A DNA stretch of 31,564 bases from positions 1,739-33,302 of the forward strand of contig NWUY0303605173.1 of assembly GCA_004151065.3 (NCBI GenBank), read 5' to 3'. The position numbers were made by a program, and so were the translations under genes. The notes under the pieces were generated by a model, which worked only from the letters and a program-made list of their open reading frames with translations, was not told the origin of the DNA and searched no databases. This stretch comes from Larix sibirica. Taxonomy: Eukaryota; Streptophyta; Pinopsida; Pinales; Pinaceae. Below are positions 21,491 through 31,564 of the stretch, piece by piece; positions within the stretch are counted from its first letter, which is position 1; each line of letters starts with the position of its first letter.

Positions 21491-23560
21491 ATGGGTTGAA
21501 CCTTACATGGAGCCCTGGGTATAAGCGGCACATGGCAATCCTAGATAAACGTTATTATTAAGGGCATGTTTTATAAAGAAGAGAATCCATCTTTACTTTT
21601 TCTCTCTTCGTTGCGCACCTACTATACTCTTTCGGGCGGGCTTTAGAGAATATAACTTTTTTTGTTAGGATTTAGGAATCACCGTTATTACAAATAGAAT
21701 CTTATAACTTCTGAACCAGCCATATTTACCGTCGTCTTTGTTGCACGACCCAACCGAGCAAGGATAAGTGCTTCAGAATCAACGAAAATAACCGCTTCGC
21801 GCCTAATTGCATGGAGGGAGGACCTGGTTCAGCCAGCCTACTAGATTAATATGTCAGTTGAGTGGGTTGCACAGGAACAACCCGTAGGAGTTGGATCATC
21901 GGAACTGTCCTCTTTATTAACTATTGCCATAATTTTTTATTGGGGTAGGCACTTAGAGCTTTACTATTTACCTTTAGTTATGGCCCATAACTTAGCTTTC
22001 AAACTGTTCATTAAATTGCCAAATTAAAACAACGCCAATAGGAAAGGCTTGCTTGACCAAAGGGAGGGCAAGGTAAATCGGGGCAATATTAATGCTTAAC
22101 AAAATGCTTTTTATGATTTATTAGGCAACTATTATTCAGTACTACACTTGCCTTCTTACTTGCCTTCAGGAAGATCTCCCATTCATTACTGGCCCTGCGG
22201 GGAAATGGTCACCAGGAAATATCGCCAATACATCTCCCTATATACCAGGTTGATGAGCCATCGACCAATTGTAAAGACATGATGAAATTCAATTTGGAAG
22301 AACTCAAGTTGTAATTTGTTTAATTGCAATTGGTTCAATTTCCGGTAGGTTCATTTCCCTTAAGTTTACAGCGGTGGCACACCAGGATGGCTTTTTGTAA
22401 TTAATTAGGTTCATAAGGCAATGGTAAAGTATATCCATTAGCTGCTCAGTCAAGGCTTTAACAGCAGGTGGAGATCGAGGCTTTTGAGTTAATATTTAGT
22501 GATAACAGTGAAATCCCCAGGATTATTACCACCTTATAAAGGCACGGAAAAACCCTTATATTGGATGGTATTTCACTTCCTCGGTGGAATGACTGCCCGT
22601 ATACTTTTTTTTTGCTTCAGATTTTATAAAAACTCCTTTGAGGACAGTAAATAATATCCTTCAGACAGGTACCAAATGTAGGAAGGAAGGTCACGTTTGC
22701 ACTCTCAAAATTACCAGGTCCAATACCAGGTTCACAGAATAGAATTTACCATCTTAAAGGCCAGGTTCACGTGGGAAAAATCCAGATGCTACCTTTATGT
22801 AATAAATTTACTCACCTTCCCACTCTTTAATTTCCCCCATTTTGACAACTTCGTTTCTCACTACAAAATTTCCATATTTCTAAGCCAACTCTATTTTTTG
22901 GAGCCCCTTCCTTGGTTGTTAAATAAATGGATTGAAGTTATCCTGAAAAAAAAGCAAGCGGGACGAATAAATCCTTCCATCCATCCAAGTTTATACAGCG
23001 CGGTTGCATCATTGCAAGTCCCCTTTTTTATAGTTACCAAGCGCTTTTAATAGGCTTTGCTTAGAGGGTTATCCCTCCCTCGTTACTGCCCCTCGTTCTT
23101 ATGTAGCAGTGTGAAAAGGCTTGCCTAATTATTAGTTATCGTAAAGCTCCCTTCTCGCTGACCTCGGAGCACGACTCCCGGTATAGTGCCTCCGGCCAGG
23201 TGAACAAGAACTCATAATGAGTTGTCTATCTTCTCGATCAAACATTGGTAACCCTTTTTCTTACCGTAAAGCAACCTGCCTGCCTTCCTTTCCCGTGATG
23301 TGTAAGGGAACAGCGGGGTTCTTCCCCTATCCAACCCATTTTGACCCTTCCCCCAAACGATGATTCCCACTGGAAGGAATATGTATAACTCAGTATAAAG
23401 CCGGAGCTTCAAGCTCAGCTTTCAAACACGACTAGGCCCCTAAGCCCAGACACAAATAGAAAACGCCTGCTCTCTAAGAACAGGATCTCTCTATGTATGA
23501 TCTGGTAATGCGGCTCAGCTCTTAACATATTTGTGGGACTGACTAAGGATATTGAGCGAT
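21491..23560. other. Spacer, no gene recognised
   Basis: AT-rich gene-free DNA. An open frame at 22697-23050 (+, 117 codons, Phe/Tyr-rich) and one at 23212-23412 (minus) have no recognisable motif. The words AATTGCAATTGG and related inverted sequences occur at 22300-22340. I see no tRNA or intron core. Confidence 0.4.
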
Positions 23561-23572
23561 CGGGGTGGTATC

Positions 23573-23701
23573 AATTAAGAAACGACGAATCCCAACTACG
23601 GATACATAAGGGCCGAAACTGCTAAGGGCATTCCATCCAGCGTAAGCATCTGGATAATTTGGAATGCCAAGTGGACCCGCCCAATAAATCATGGGAAAGT
23701 A
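23573..23701 (-). pseudogene. cox1: cox1 fragment (cytochrome c oxidase subunit 1, C-terminal part)
   Basis: The minus strand encodes YFPM, then [16 protein letters not shown] and SVVGI followed by two CGT codons and TTC. This matches the conserved C-terminal part of plant COX1 (FFPM ... [17 protein letters not shown] ... SVVGICCFF, roughly residues 440-490). The two CGT codons would become TGT (Cys-Cys) after C-to-U editing, and the Pro codon after SSFG would become Ser, so the copy derives from unedited mitochondrial DNA. One codon is missing before the conserved IPxYPD block and several residues there differ. Both flanks lose similarity at once. Only about 43 of some 525 codons remain, so it is a non-functional duplicate; the real cox1 must lie elsewhere. 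Confidence 0.8.
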
Positions 23702-26700
23702 GATAGAATGGACTTGGATCTACCAAGTTAACTGCGCCACACCTTGGATAAACCCTCCCTTGTGGTTTATGGGAGCCATCTTAAACAAAACCTTCCAACT
23801 GACAGAGCCTTTCAGAACTTACCATCAACTATAGCCCCACAGAGCTAAGCCGTCCAACAGGGCCTTACATAGAGAGTAGAACAGCAAGAAGCCTTTCTAC
23901 CTCAACACAGATATCCATGAAAGGAAAACTGATCCAACCAAATACCCAATTAAAGTGCTTGATCACTTCACCCAAAAGTCACATGAGGTTTCGCTACCAC
24001 CATGGGTCCCTTCCGAGAGCCCAATCATTATCTTTATCATAGCTTAGCTGATAGCCTTTTTATACTTACCAACAGCTTACGGGACAGGATAGTCAAGCTT
24101 GAGAAGCTTGCCGGGGCGGGGTAGTTAGCGCTTTAACCAAGCCAGAGAAAGCAGCAGCCTTCCTAAACTCTTTATAAGAGTGGAGCGTCAGAGTGATGGA
24201 TGCCTTGGTGGGAGGATTTGAGTGAGCCTGGTCTTGACCGCCGGGCTTAGTAGCACTGGGCTTAGTAGGCTTTGTACCACGAGTTTCTCTCTACGAGCAC
24301 AAAGAATAGGGAACCAACTTAGATAAAAAGTTATGTAATTGGCTCTTAATGTAATGTGCTACTGCGTAGGCGCTGTATTCTGGGATGCTACTAGCTCTGA
24401 CAAAAAAAGAAACTTCAATATATGCTGGAAGGTGCGAAATGAATAGATGCTGGTGACCCAGGTTGTTGTTTAGGAGCGTTCATCAATTAAACCCAATACA
24501 AACAAAGCAAAGAAGTTACGCCACACATTATATAGGAAACCCCTCATATCGCAGCTGTCATCGAACCATTTCAAAGCCAAGAGACAAGTCCTGTTCACCA
24601 CCGCCAAGCAAAAAGCCACTGTATAATAATAAGGGGAAAGCCCCGGTAAATAGGGAAATTAACTAATAAAAGGGTCGTATGCAGGATGGTAATTTATAGA
24701 GTGAATAACTATAATAAAGTACATATGTTTCACACTTTTGCTGCAACCATGCTTGCTTTATTATAATTACTTTGGAAACTAGACCTAATTAGCCTCAGTA
24801 GCTTACCTCGCTTTTGATTGAGGAAGTTTTAGCTAGGCAGGTTTCCACCATAGCCAGGGACCAGTCAGTCCTGGGATGGAGCTATTTCTTTTGCGATGAA
24901 CTTCAATAAAAGAAGCAGCTAAGGAAAATGGAGCAAGGCAGATATAAGAGCCCCCACCCCAAAAATAGATTCACCCAACCTTTGTGAATGGAGTGATACC
25001 TTATTAACAACCACTTGCTTTAGCTAGGAATGCTAAACTGTTGTTTTTGGTGCTCTTGTGTTGGAAAGCAGCCTCCTATTCTTCCTGCTCTTGCTCCTGG
25101 TCTTGGTCCTCATCCTACTGCTTTTTCCTACTACTCCTACTAATCAAATAAAATAATTAATTAATAAATATCTCAATCAAGCTCTTGTAAATCTTAGCAT
25201 TCTGTGAATAAGCACTCAGGCTAATTACAAGCTCGCCACCTAGGGCGAAAATATTATATAGGGGAAACGGAGGAACCCTTATTAACACTATAAAATTGAG
25301 CATTCAAGGACCGAACCACAGCAGCACGAACTCCACCCTCAGTCTCAGTCGGATTTGAAGGAATATAATAAGGGTAATTTTGCACATCTTTCTCCCAGAT
25401 TGGCTTTCCACGTTTGGAGCTTGGAACTTCAATTTTCAAGGGTTTATATTAATCCACACTTTAATTCCTGCATCTTGCCTTTTATAGGAGCCGTTTTAGC
25501 GCTACCACAGTGTATTGACATCATAGTAAGTCGTCTCATTGACAGTCATATTGTCAGAGGGTCATTGCTAGAAGCTCTAGTTATTGCAGTAGCTAGTCAT
25601 AACCTAGAGCAGACATACCAGGATAAAAAGTCCCCATCGTGATACAGTTAATTCATCATTACACGCCCCCGGCTCCCCCCAACCTAACCAACTAAGCTTA
25701 TATTCCTTCTCATTTCCTCTCTGCTCCTATCTGTTTAAGTATGGTTTCCAACGTCTCGTCCCCCGTCTCCCTTTAATGTTTATCTATGCTTGCTTGCCTT
25801 ATGACTTGAAACGTGGATCTAACTGTGCGAAGAGTTGGCTTTTCTGGTCAAGTAAATCCTTCGACAATGCTGCTATTATATAAGTAATTACGCTTTAGCA
25901 TCTCTCAACCCACCCTTTAGATACTTTAACACCGCCTAATGAAACTTTTGCTTGCACGGGGGGACGCTTGATAGTACTGGGGCACCTAAGCCCAACCCAG
26001 CACAGACAGAAACAGACTACCGCCTGGCATCAACCTCCTCATGAAACGTTACCTTCCTTTCAACACTCCCGGGACACATGCACTCACTGTCTTCCTAGGT
26101 ATATATTTATTAGTCTTTATACCCGGTACACATAAGGGGATTATACATTCCCAAGCTTATACATCCACAAGTAAAACGCCTCCATTTTAGCTGTGCAACG
26201 ATTACTTCATGAAAGGTAAAGCTTAGACATCTTATTAGACAAAGGTACGGCTTAGTCATCCTAGTATATATACTCAATCCGGTATCTAGTTTTCTACACT
26301 CGTTTCTATATGCGGTCCACATCCACTCCGTGCTGCTGGTCACTGTGCTCGCCGTGCACATCCACAAAGCACATCCACAAGCAAAGGTAAGGTGCTTACC
26401 TTTGCTATTGGTGCTTATACTCGTACTGAACCAACTCACTCCACTTGATCTACTGGTGAAAGGAATAACCCCTCCTATAACTCTGATGGGCGAGGGAGGT
26501 GGTAGTGCCGCGGCTCCTCCTATCCTCTCATCATGATCTCGTATCCCTATTATGACTTATTTCTTATACTTAGCCGTTTTCTTCTACCTCTTTATTCCTC
26601 TTATTCCTGCCATTACTAGTATCATTGATTGCATTCCTGTTATTCCTTATCCTTCCTCTACTTTTCATATTTCTCTTATTCCTTTGTCAAGGTACTCTAA

Positions 26701-27900
26701 CTGGTTCTATTAAAATGTTGTATATGGCAAAGTGAAATCTAAAAGGGTTAGTTTAACAAGAATACCCATTGAGATACCAGATGGGATGATAATAATAATG
26801 TTCATCGGACCTATCAAAAATAAGTTTTGACAATAGCAGCAAAATGTGCAATTAGGAGGTTGTTTTTTTAATATGTCCCCGTCCATCCATACCCTATACC
26901 CTATAAATTAAAGAAAATCTCCATTTGATTTTATATTCCCAATAGTATATTGTTTTATCGGACCCATAAAATGAGGTTTTTTTTACTAAATCAAAATATG
27001 AAATGAAAAAGTTTTGAATATATGTCCAACAAACCCACTTAGTGTTGCCTGGGCAAAACCAGAGCTATCTATTATATTATAATATGGTATTATTTTGTGT
27101 AATTTATTCTCGCCATTATAGCAGCATTTACATAGGGGATGTAGTATACCCCCCATCCTAATATAGTTAATAATATATATAATATCCTATAGACTCATAT
27201 AATAGTTCATCATGATTCATATCGTTCATATAAACATATCCATACATTCCTTTTTTTATTATACATTATTAACAGAGTTAGTTCCGTCGGGCTCTGTAGG
27301 AACTGTGTTACGCAAGTGTAAGGCTTAATCAAATTAGGAACAATGTTCCGATCGTGGGCTCATGGAAGGTTTGGTTCGACCCATTTCCCTTCCCACTTAA
27401 ACATGACTGTTGAACAATCTGTAATCACTTCGGCCTCCGGAGGAGATCATGGGAAGGTGACAAGGCCATCGCCCTTTATTTCGATTCCTATCCTGACTCA
27501 CCTAAACGGACCCTACTTGTGGATCCTGCCCTCCCTTAACACCCATGCAGCGTATATGAAGCTAAGCGTGATTAACTCACTTGTGTCTTTTTTCGCTAAA
27601 CAAGGTTCTCGTGATCAAAGTTTTTCCACTGATTCATAACTCAAATACTGGGGGAGTTTATTCTCCTCTTCAACCCACGGAAGGGATTCATGGGAAGGTT
27701 CTAATTAAAACCAAGACGCTCTAACGAAGCTCTGGTTTATTGGGGACTATGATTTAGTAGCGGGTAGTAACAATCGGGGGGAGGTTTGCGTATGATCTAA
27801 GCCGCTTTCCTTCCTCATGGGGCAAGCCATAGAGCGATAAAACCCTAAAGGTAAGGTAACCAAAGCAAGCAATGTCCTGATCCCGGTCTGTTCTTTACTC
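23702..27900. other. Spacer with coding-like scraps and pyrimidine-rich repeats
   Basis: No known gene was recognised. A plus-strand frame at 24463-24666 (HQLNPIQTKQRSYATHYIGN) and a minus-strand frame at 25254-25439 (KRGKPIWEKDVQNYPYYIPS) look protein-like but unassigned. Around 25070-25125 the minus strand reads DEDQDQEQEQEE before a stop, another acidic low-complexity scrap. CACATCCACAA repeats occur near 26347-26372. At 26565-26695 the word TTATTCCT and variants recur about eight times. A frame at 27343-27639 (+, 98 codons) has no motif I know. 26880-27260 is very AT-rich. Confidence 0.4.
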
Positions 27901-27930
27901 TCTTGGTGTTTATTAACGTATAAACTCCCA

Positions 27931-27956
<26 letters not shown>
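27931..27956. repeat. (AT)13 microsatellite
   Basis: Thirteen uninterrupted AT dinucleotides are followed by a short GT run to 27961. It lies in gene-free DNA and would be a length-variable marker. Confidence 0.97.
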
Positions 27957-27962
<6 letters not shown>

Positions 27963-28139
27963 TAAGTGACCCCCTTATCTATGAGCATATGGCATTTTAT
28001 TTCTTTGTTCTGCACGTCCCTTCCCTTATGGGTAGCAGCAGCTAAGTATCTGTATCCGTATCTGTATCGGGCTGAAGGGTTGGTTCAAGGCGTTAGCGCT
28101 CATTCTTCGTCCAGTGGTAAGGAAGGGTATTTGCTCATT

Positions 28140-29310
28140 ATTCATCAACCCGCGGTAGCGCTCCAAGCGAAAGTAAGGTTCGAAGTGGTCTGTCCAGTTT
28201 CACAAGTTTAATAAGGTAGAGCCCCCGGTAAAGTTCGAAGCGTCTGTTCTGTTAAAAGGTGTTAATGGTATAGAGCCTAAAGGGTGTTCCAAATAAAGGA
28301 GGCAGGTAGGTCATTTATAACGAATGATGCGCTAATGAGTATGCATTAATAAACCGAAAATGGTAATGCGCATGTAATCTTCCTGGGCTTTGAAAAGGGA
28401 AAGTGTAATGAGTATCTTCCCTTGCCAACGCAATTTCCATTGCTATTTCCGAGGTCAATCAGCATAAAAATCGACCTCGACATAGTGTAACAAACCTAAT
28501 AATGGTATGTCCTTCCTTCCAGGGGGGGTATGATAAAAAGGTAATGAAAAAGTGGGTTTTCCTTATTGTAAAGGCTATATCTCTAGACAAGCCTCAAAGG
28601 CCCCTCCCTCCTGGGATCTATTCTGGACTCAATAAAAGTGTGAAAATCCTTTATTTATTGAGTGATCGAGTAGCTGGGTCGACAGGATCGTTTTAAGTAA
28701 CACCTGTTTATTATAGGTAAACAATTTGAATAGTTTAGTAAATAGAAAATCCATTTCAATGTTCCGATTAGGTAAACCCTTGGCCTCCCCAAAAGTGCCT
28801 TTTTATTAATCAAAACTAGCGAATGAGTATGTTTTTGATACCCGGTAGCTGTTACAAGTAGCCAAGCTTGAGTATCCAATCCAATTTTATCAGCCGACCT
28901 CTTCTCCAAGCCAAGCTATGACTAGATCAACCCTGGACTATTGCCATCCATGTATTGAGTAACCACATTAAGTGTAACCAAGCTCTTTCTCCAGCAGCTT
29001 TTTTTATCAGGTTCTACATGGTTTATATTATGTGTAGCATCCTGTTACTATTCCAGGATCTCAGGTTTGTTGCGGCCCCCTAATAGTGGAAGTAGCGTTA
29101 TTCCTGAATAGGGCAAGCAATAGTGATAATTCCAAAAACTAGGGGGTGTTATTTATAATTCCTCCCGCGGTAGCGTTCCTCCTTCCCAATCCAGGATGAA
29201 AGCGTTAATGCGGATCTGAATGCGGTAAAGTGAATGCGGAGGGAAGAACATAAAGCGTAATGGTATGGGTATTGAAAGCATAAATAACGTTATGAAATAG
29301 TTAACTGAAA
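28140..29310. repeat. Cluster of degenerate short repeats, copy 2
   Basis: The vocabulary of the 13.5-15.3 kb cluster recurs here. GGTTCGAAGTGG with CTGTCCAGTT lies at 28178-28200, and GTTCGAAGCGTCTGTTCTGTT at about 28233-28253. TTGCCAACGCAATTTCCATTG lies near 28422. CATCCTGTTACTATTCC lies near 29038. AAAGCG(T)TAA words and ATGCGG occur repeatedly at 29200-29280. Order is partly conserved: GTTCGAAG, then AATGCG, then TTGCCAAC in both clusters. The open frames at 27966-28211, 28502-28696 and 28655-28909 are without recognisable motif. Confidence 0.55.
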
Positions 29311-30155
29311 GACGTAGGTGTAAAGGCCTCGTGCTCTGGTACCTAATTATTTATAAACGCTCTGCTTAGTATATCACGTATATAATTAACTCTGCTGGTG
29401 TGTTTATCCAGCCAGCTCAACTAAGTAGGTCAAATAATACTACGTAAAGCCTCATTGTGTCACTTCATGCATTGCTCGAAGCTAATTGATGGTGTATCTA
29501 TCTATCTTTCTGGGTATCCCCACCCCGGTTAGTATATCTATAGGATCAACCGGGGGTTGTTCCATCTCGATAAGGTCAAGAGAGAAAAGCTAGGCCCCTC
29601 CCTGTTGCGTACGTTGATTGAAAAACAAAAAGGGGGGTTAGATTGTGACTGCTCCTTGCATGAAAAAACGGTACGGTACACGCTACGGGGTCGACACTGT
29701 TAGGAACACAATGCTGCCTTCTGATCGAACTTGCTCCTTGCCAAAGGTACTCAATAAGGTGCTCGATATCTAATAATGTTTTACTTTTCTTTTTAAGTAA
29801 TAACTTGACACAATTTGCTTACTTTCACATTTCCCCATAGATATATGGCACCAAACCTATGGTTGCCCCAAAAAAGGCGATAGAACACGTGTATTATTTG
29901 AAAGTTAGGGATTAAGGGGGTTGGCAAACAACCTAAAATATCGATCCAGGTGTCGATGCCTGAATAAGGTCAGCCAAGAGACCCTCATTGCCAGCCGGTC
30001 ATAGTTGGACTGGGATCCTGGGCTTTTAGCTTTATAGCCTTGATGCTTACTTTTGGCGAGAGTATAGTAGAATAAGGGATAGGGGCAAGCTTGCCTAGAA
30101 AGATCTTTATTTATAGCCAACATGGGATGGTCCCACGGGCTAAAGCTCACATTCT
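29311..30155. other. Spacer, no gene recognised
   Basis: I see no tRNA, intron core, repeat family or known protein. A minus-strand frame at 29905-30150 (81 codons) is unrecognised and is probably chance. Confidence 0.4.
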
Positions 30156-30307
30156 ATAGAGGGAGGGGTGGTTTCCATTTGTGATTGCTGATCAGAGGGA
30201 CTTTCTTTTGTGCGATTTGAATTTGGTACATTATAAAGTCCTACTTGGTGGTATGCTCTTTCAACAGGTTACTATCCAAGACGACATTATATCAAATTAG
30301 CTCCTAA

Positions 30308-30985
30308 TCCTATCTTGTGTCAGTTGATGTGGGAATTATTATAGCCCTCCTTCCAACAGATCTCTTCCATTTGAATCTGGCTCATTCTCCTCTAGGAATG
30401 ATATTTAGAGACCCTTATAATACCTTGGGGCTTGCAGTTATTAGTGGCGTGTTCCCTCGCACTAAACAGTGGGCTGTCATCAATGGCCCTTGATCAATTG
30501 ATTCTAACAAGTGTTTTCCACTAGTATTTCTGTTCAAATTTGTTATAATGTTAAGCTACCAATTAGTCATGAGAATAAGCAGCTACATATTTTTAAGTAC
30601 CTAAAAATCAAAAAGAGGGTTCACGTACTTCAAAAGCAATATATCTCATAAATAATTTCTAAGGTGCCCGGGAATATAATGCCTGTTTGATGCTTCCCCT
30701 GCTAGAGTGATTGATCAAAAGCTTATTGACCCACCTACAGATAGATATACTCTCGACCCTGTAACTGCTAGTATTCCAGGTATATTCATTTTGTATCGGC
30801 CCACAGAGGTGATGGGGATTCAGGAACCATTGCTGGTAATCCATAATTTGTGGATGCAGCATATTCACGGTCACCACACACACAGCGATTTAGGAACGGA
30901 TCGATTCGAGTTACTGCAGCTTCCCAGAAAGCACCCAACCTTGGAGAATCGTACAGTCAAAGAGCCAACAGCGCTGGTAGACTAA
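30308..30985 (+). pseudogene. Mostly open plus-strand frame, unidentified coding remnant
   Basis: One reading frame stays open for long runs over about 225 codons and is broken by only four stops (30491, 30602, and two around 30650-30672). The first run holds LLPTDLFHLNLAHSPLGMIF and LGLAVISGVFPRTKQW. The last run, with an ATG at 30707, holds LIDPPTDRYTLDPVTASIPG, IFILYRPTEVMGIQEPLL and a His-rich IHGHHTH, ending at TAG near 30985. A neighbouring frame at 30160-30297 (VIADQRDFLLCDLNLVHYK) may belong to the same sequence. AT-rich random DNA should show more stops. I cannot name the protein; it could be imported nuclear or plasmid-like DNA. Confidence 0.35.
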
Positions 30986-31137
30986 AAATATGTGGGTAGG
31001 GATCGAGAAAAGGAGGTAATCCTCCCACATGGGAAACTCCGCTTTCGATCAGGGTCATACGGATCATGATGTTCAGGTTTGACCACCGAGTTGGTGGTTC
31101 GATTACCAATCCAGGGGTGTGGTAAATATTTGATCAT

Positions 31138-31563
31138 CTATTTTATTGTAGGTGTCTCCATCCCCCCCGGTACAGTATTATAGGGAAACCTAACTGAAAC
31201 GTTTACTATTTGATTCTGTCCCCAAGGTTCTGGGTCGAGGATGGTTTGAAAGCCAATGGTTTCCTCTTCAGAAGGAGGGCCGTGGCTTAGGGGAAATGGA
31301 TACATAATTTCGCTGTCTATGGTATCAATATAGAGAGATCCCCGAAACAGATGAGGACACAATAGAATGCCAATAAAACAAAACAAAAAAAGTAGATGGC
31401 GAGGCTGCCTTTATTCGTTGTCTGCCGGTTTAGCCCCTCCTGCCCCTGGGGATAGAGGTTCACTTCGCTTAGAAAGAATGGACGTATCTTGGGGATAGGG
31501 GCGTATTCGAATGGATGCGGTCTTTCCCCTCTCCGTGCCTGTGCGTGCCGATCTATAGTAGTG
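31138..31563 (-). pseudogene. Unidentified minus-strand coding sequence running off the window end, one stop
   Basis: The frame enters from the window edge and stays open for 50 codons (RIRPYPQDTSILSKRSEPLS, GAGGAKPADNE) to a TAA at 31411-31413, then continues in the same frame for about 90 more codons to TAG at 31138-31140. The second part has a hydrophobic LLFLFCFIGILLC segment followed by SLYIDTIDSEIMYPFPLSHG, SEEETIGF and DPEPWGQNQIVNVSVRFPY. One stop in 142 codons and balanced composition suggest coding ancestry: either one gene with a nonsense mutation, or the end of one gene plus a small membrane protein starting at TTG 31386. I do not recognise the family. Confidence 0.35.
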
Positions 31564-31564
31564 C

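Noticed and set aside
31082-31110. A possible tRNA T arm ending GGTTCGATTACC
   Set aside because: The hairpin ACCACC-GAGTT-GGTGGT is real, but no 5-bp T stem around a 7-nt loop forms and no anticodon or acceptor arm can be drawn upstream.

Overview
The window reads as mitochondrial DNA of a seed plant. The firm evidence is two exons of nad2 (complex I subunit 2) separated by a plant-type group II intron. Exon 1 is 153 nt and exon 2 is 392 nt, and exon 2 ends at the junction that seed plants complete by trans-splicing. About 20 codons in these exons encode a residue that C-to-U RNA editing would return to the NAD2 consensus. An intact mitochondrial-type trnE lies about 1 kb upstream on the same strand. 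The heavy editing demand, the very low gene density (two recognisable genes in 31.5 kb) and a large retroelement remnant fit an expanded gymnosperm (perhaps conifer) mitogenome. That lineage call is inference.

Layout: 1-1660 has no recognisable gene. 1673-2664 (+) is a broken gag-like retroelement sequence of nuclear type. 2665-3134 is AT-rich spacer with a thrice-repeated word. 3135-3206 is trnE, encoded with C at positions 33 and 34. 3207-4185 holds an AT-rich palindromic tract, an uncharacterised ORF and a perfect 14-bp stem-loop. 4186-6333 is nad2 exon 1, intron 1 and exon 2, and from 6334 the 5' half of trans-spliced intron 2 begins. From about 7.3 kb to the end no intact known gene is visible. 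That stretch contains coding remnants on the minus strand (8795-9103, 11605-11942, a cox1 fragment at 23573-23701, 31138-31563), a mostly open plus-strand frame at 30308-30985, and short degenerate repeats. The repeats at 13.5-15.3 kb and 28.1-29.3 kb share the same motif vocabulary.

How it works: nad2 here supplies only residues 1-181 plus two bases of codon 182. Exons 3-5 and the 3' half of intron 2 must come from another locus, and the transcript needs extensive editing. trnE would supply glutamate tRNA if its anticodon loop is functional or edited. The rest looks like turnover DNA: imported nuclear sequence, decayed mitochondrial duplicates and short repeats. No CRISPR array, rRNA gene, bacterial operon or defence system was seen.
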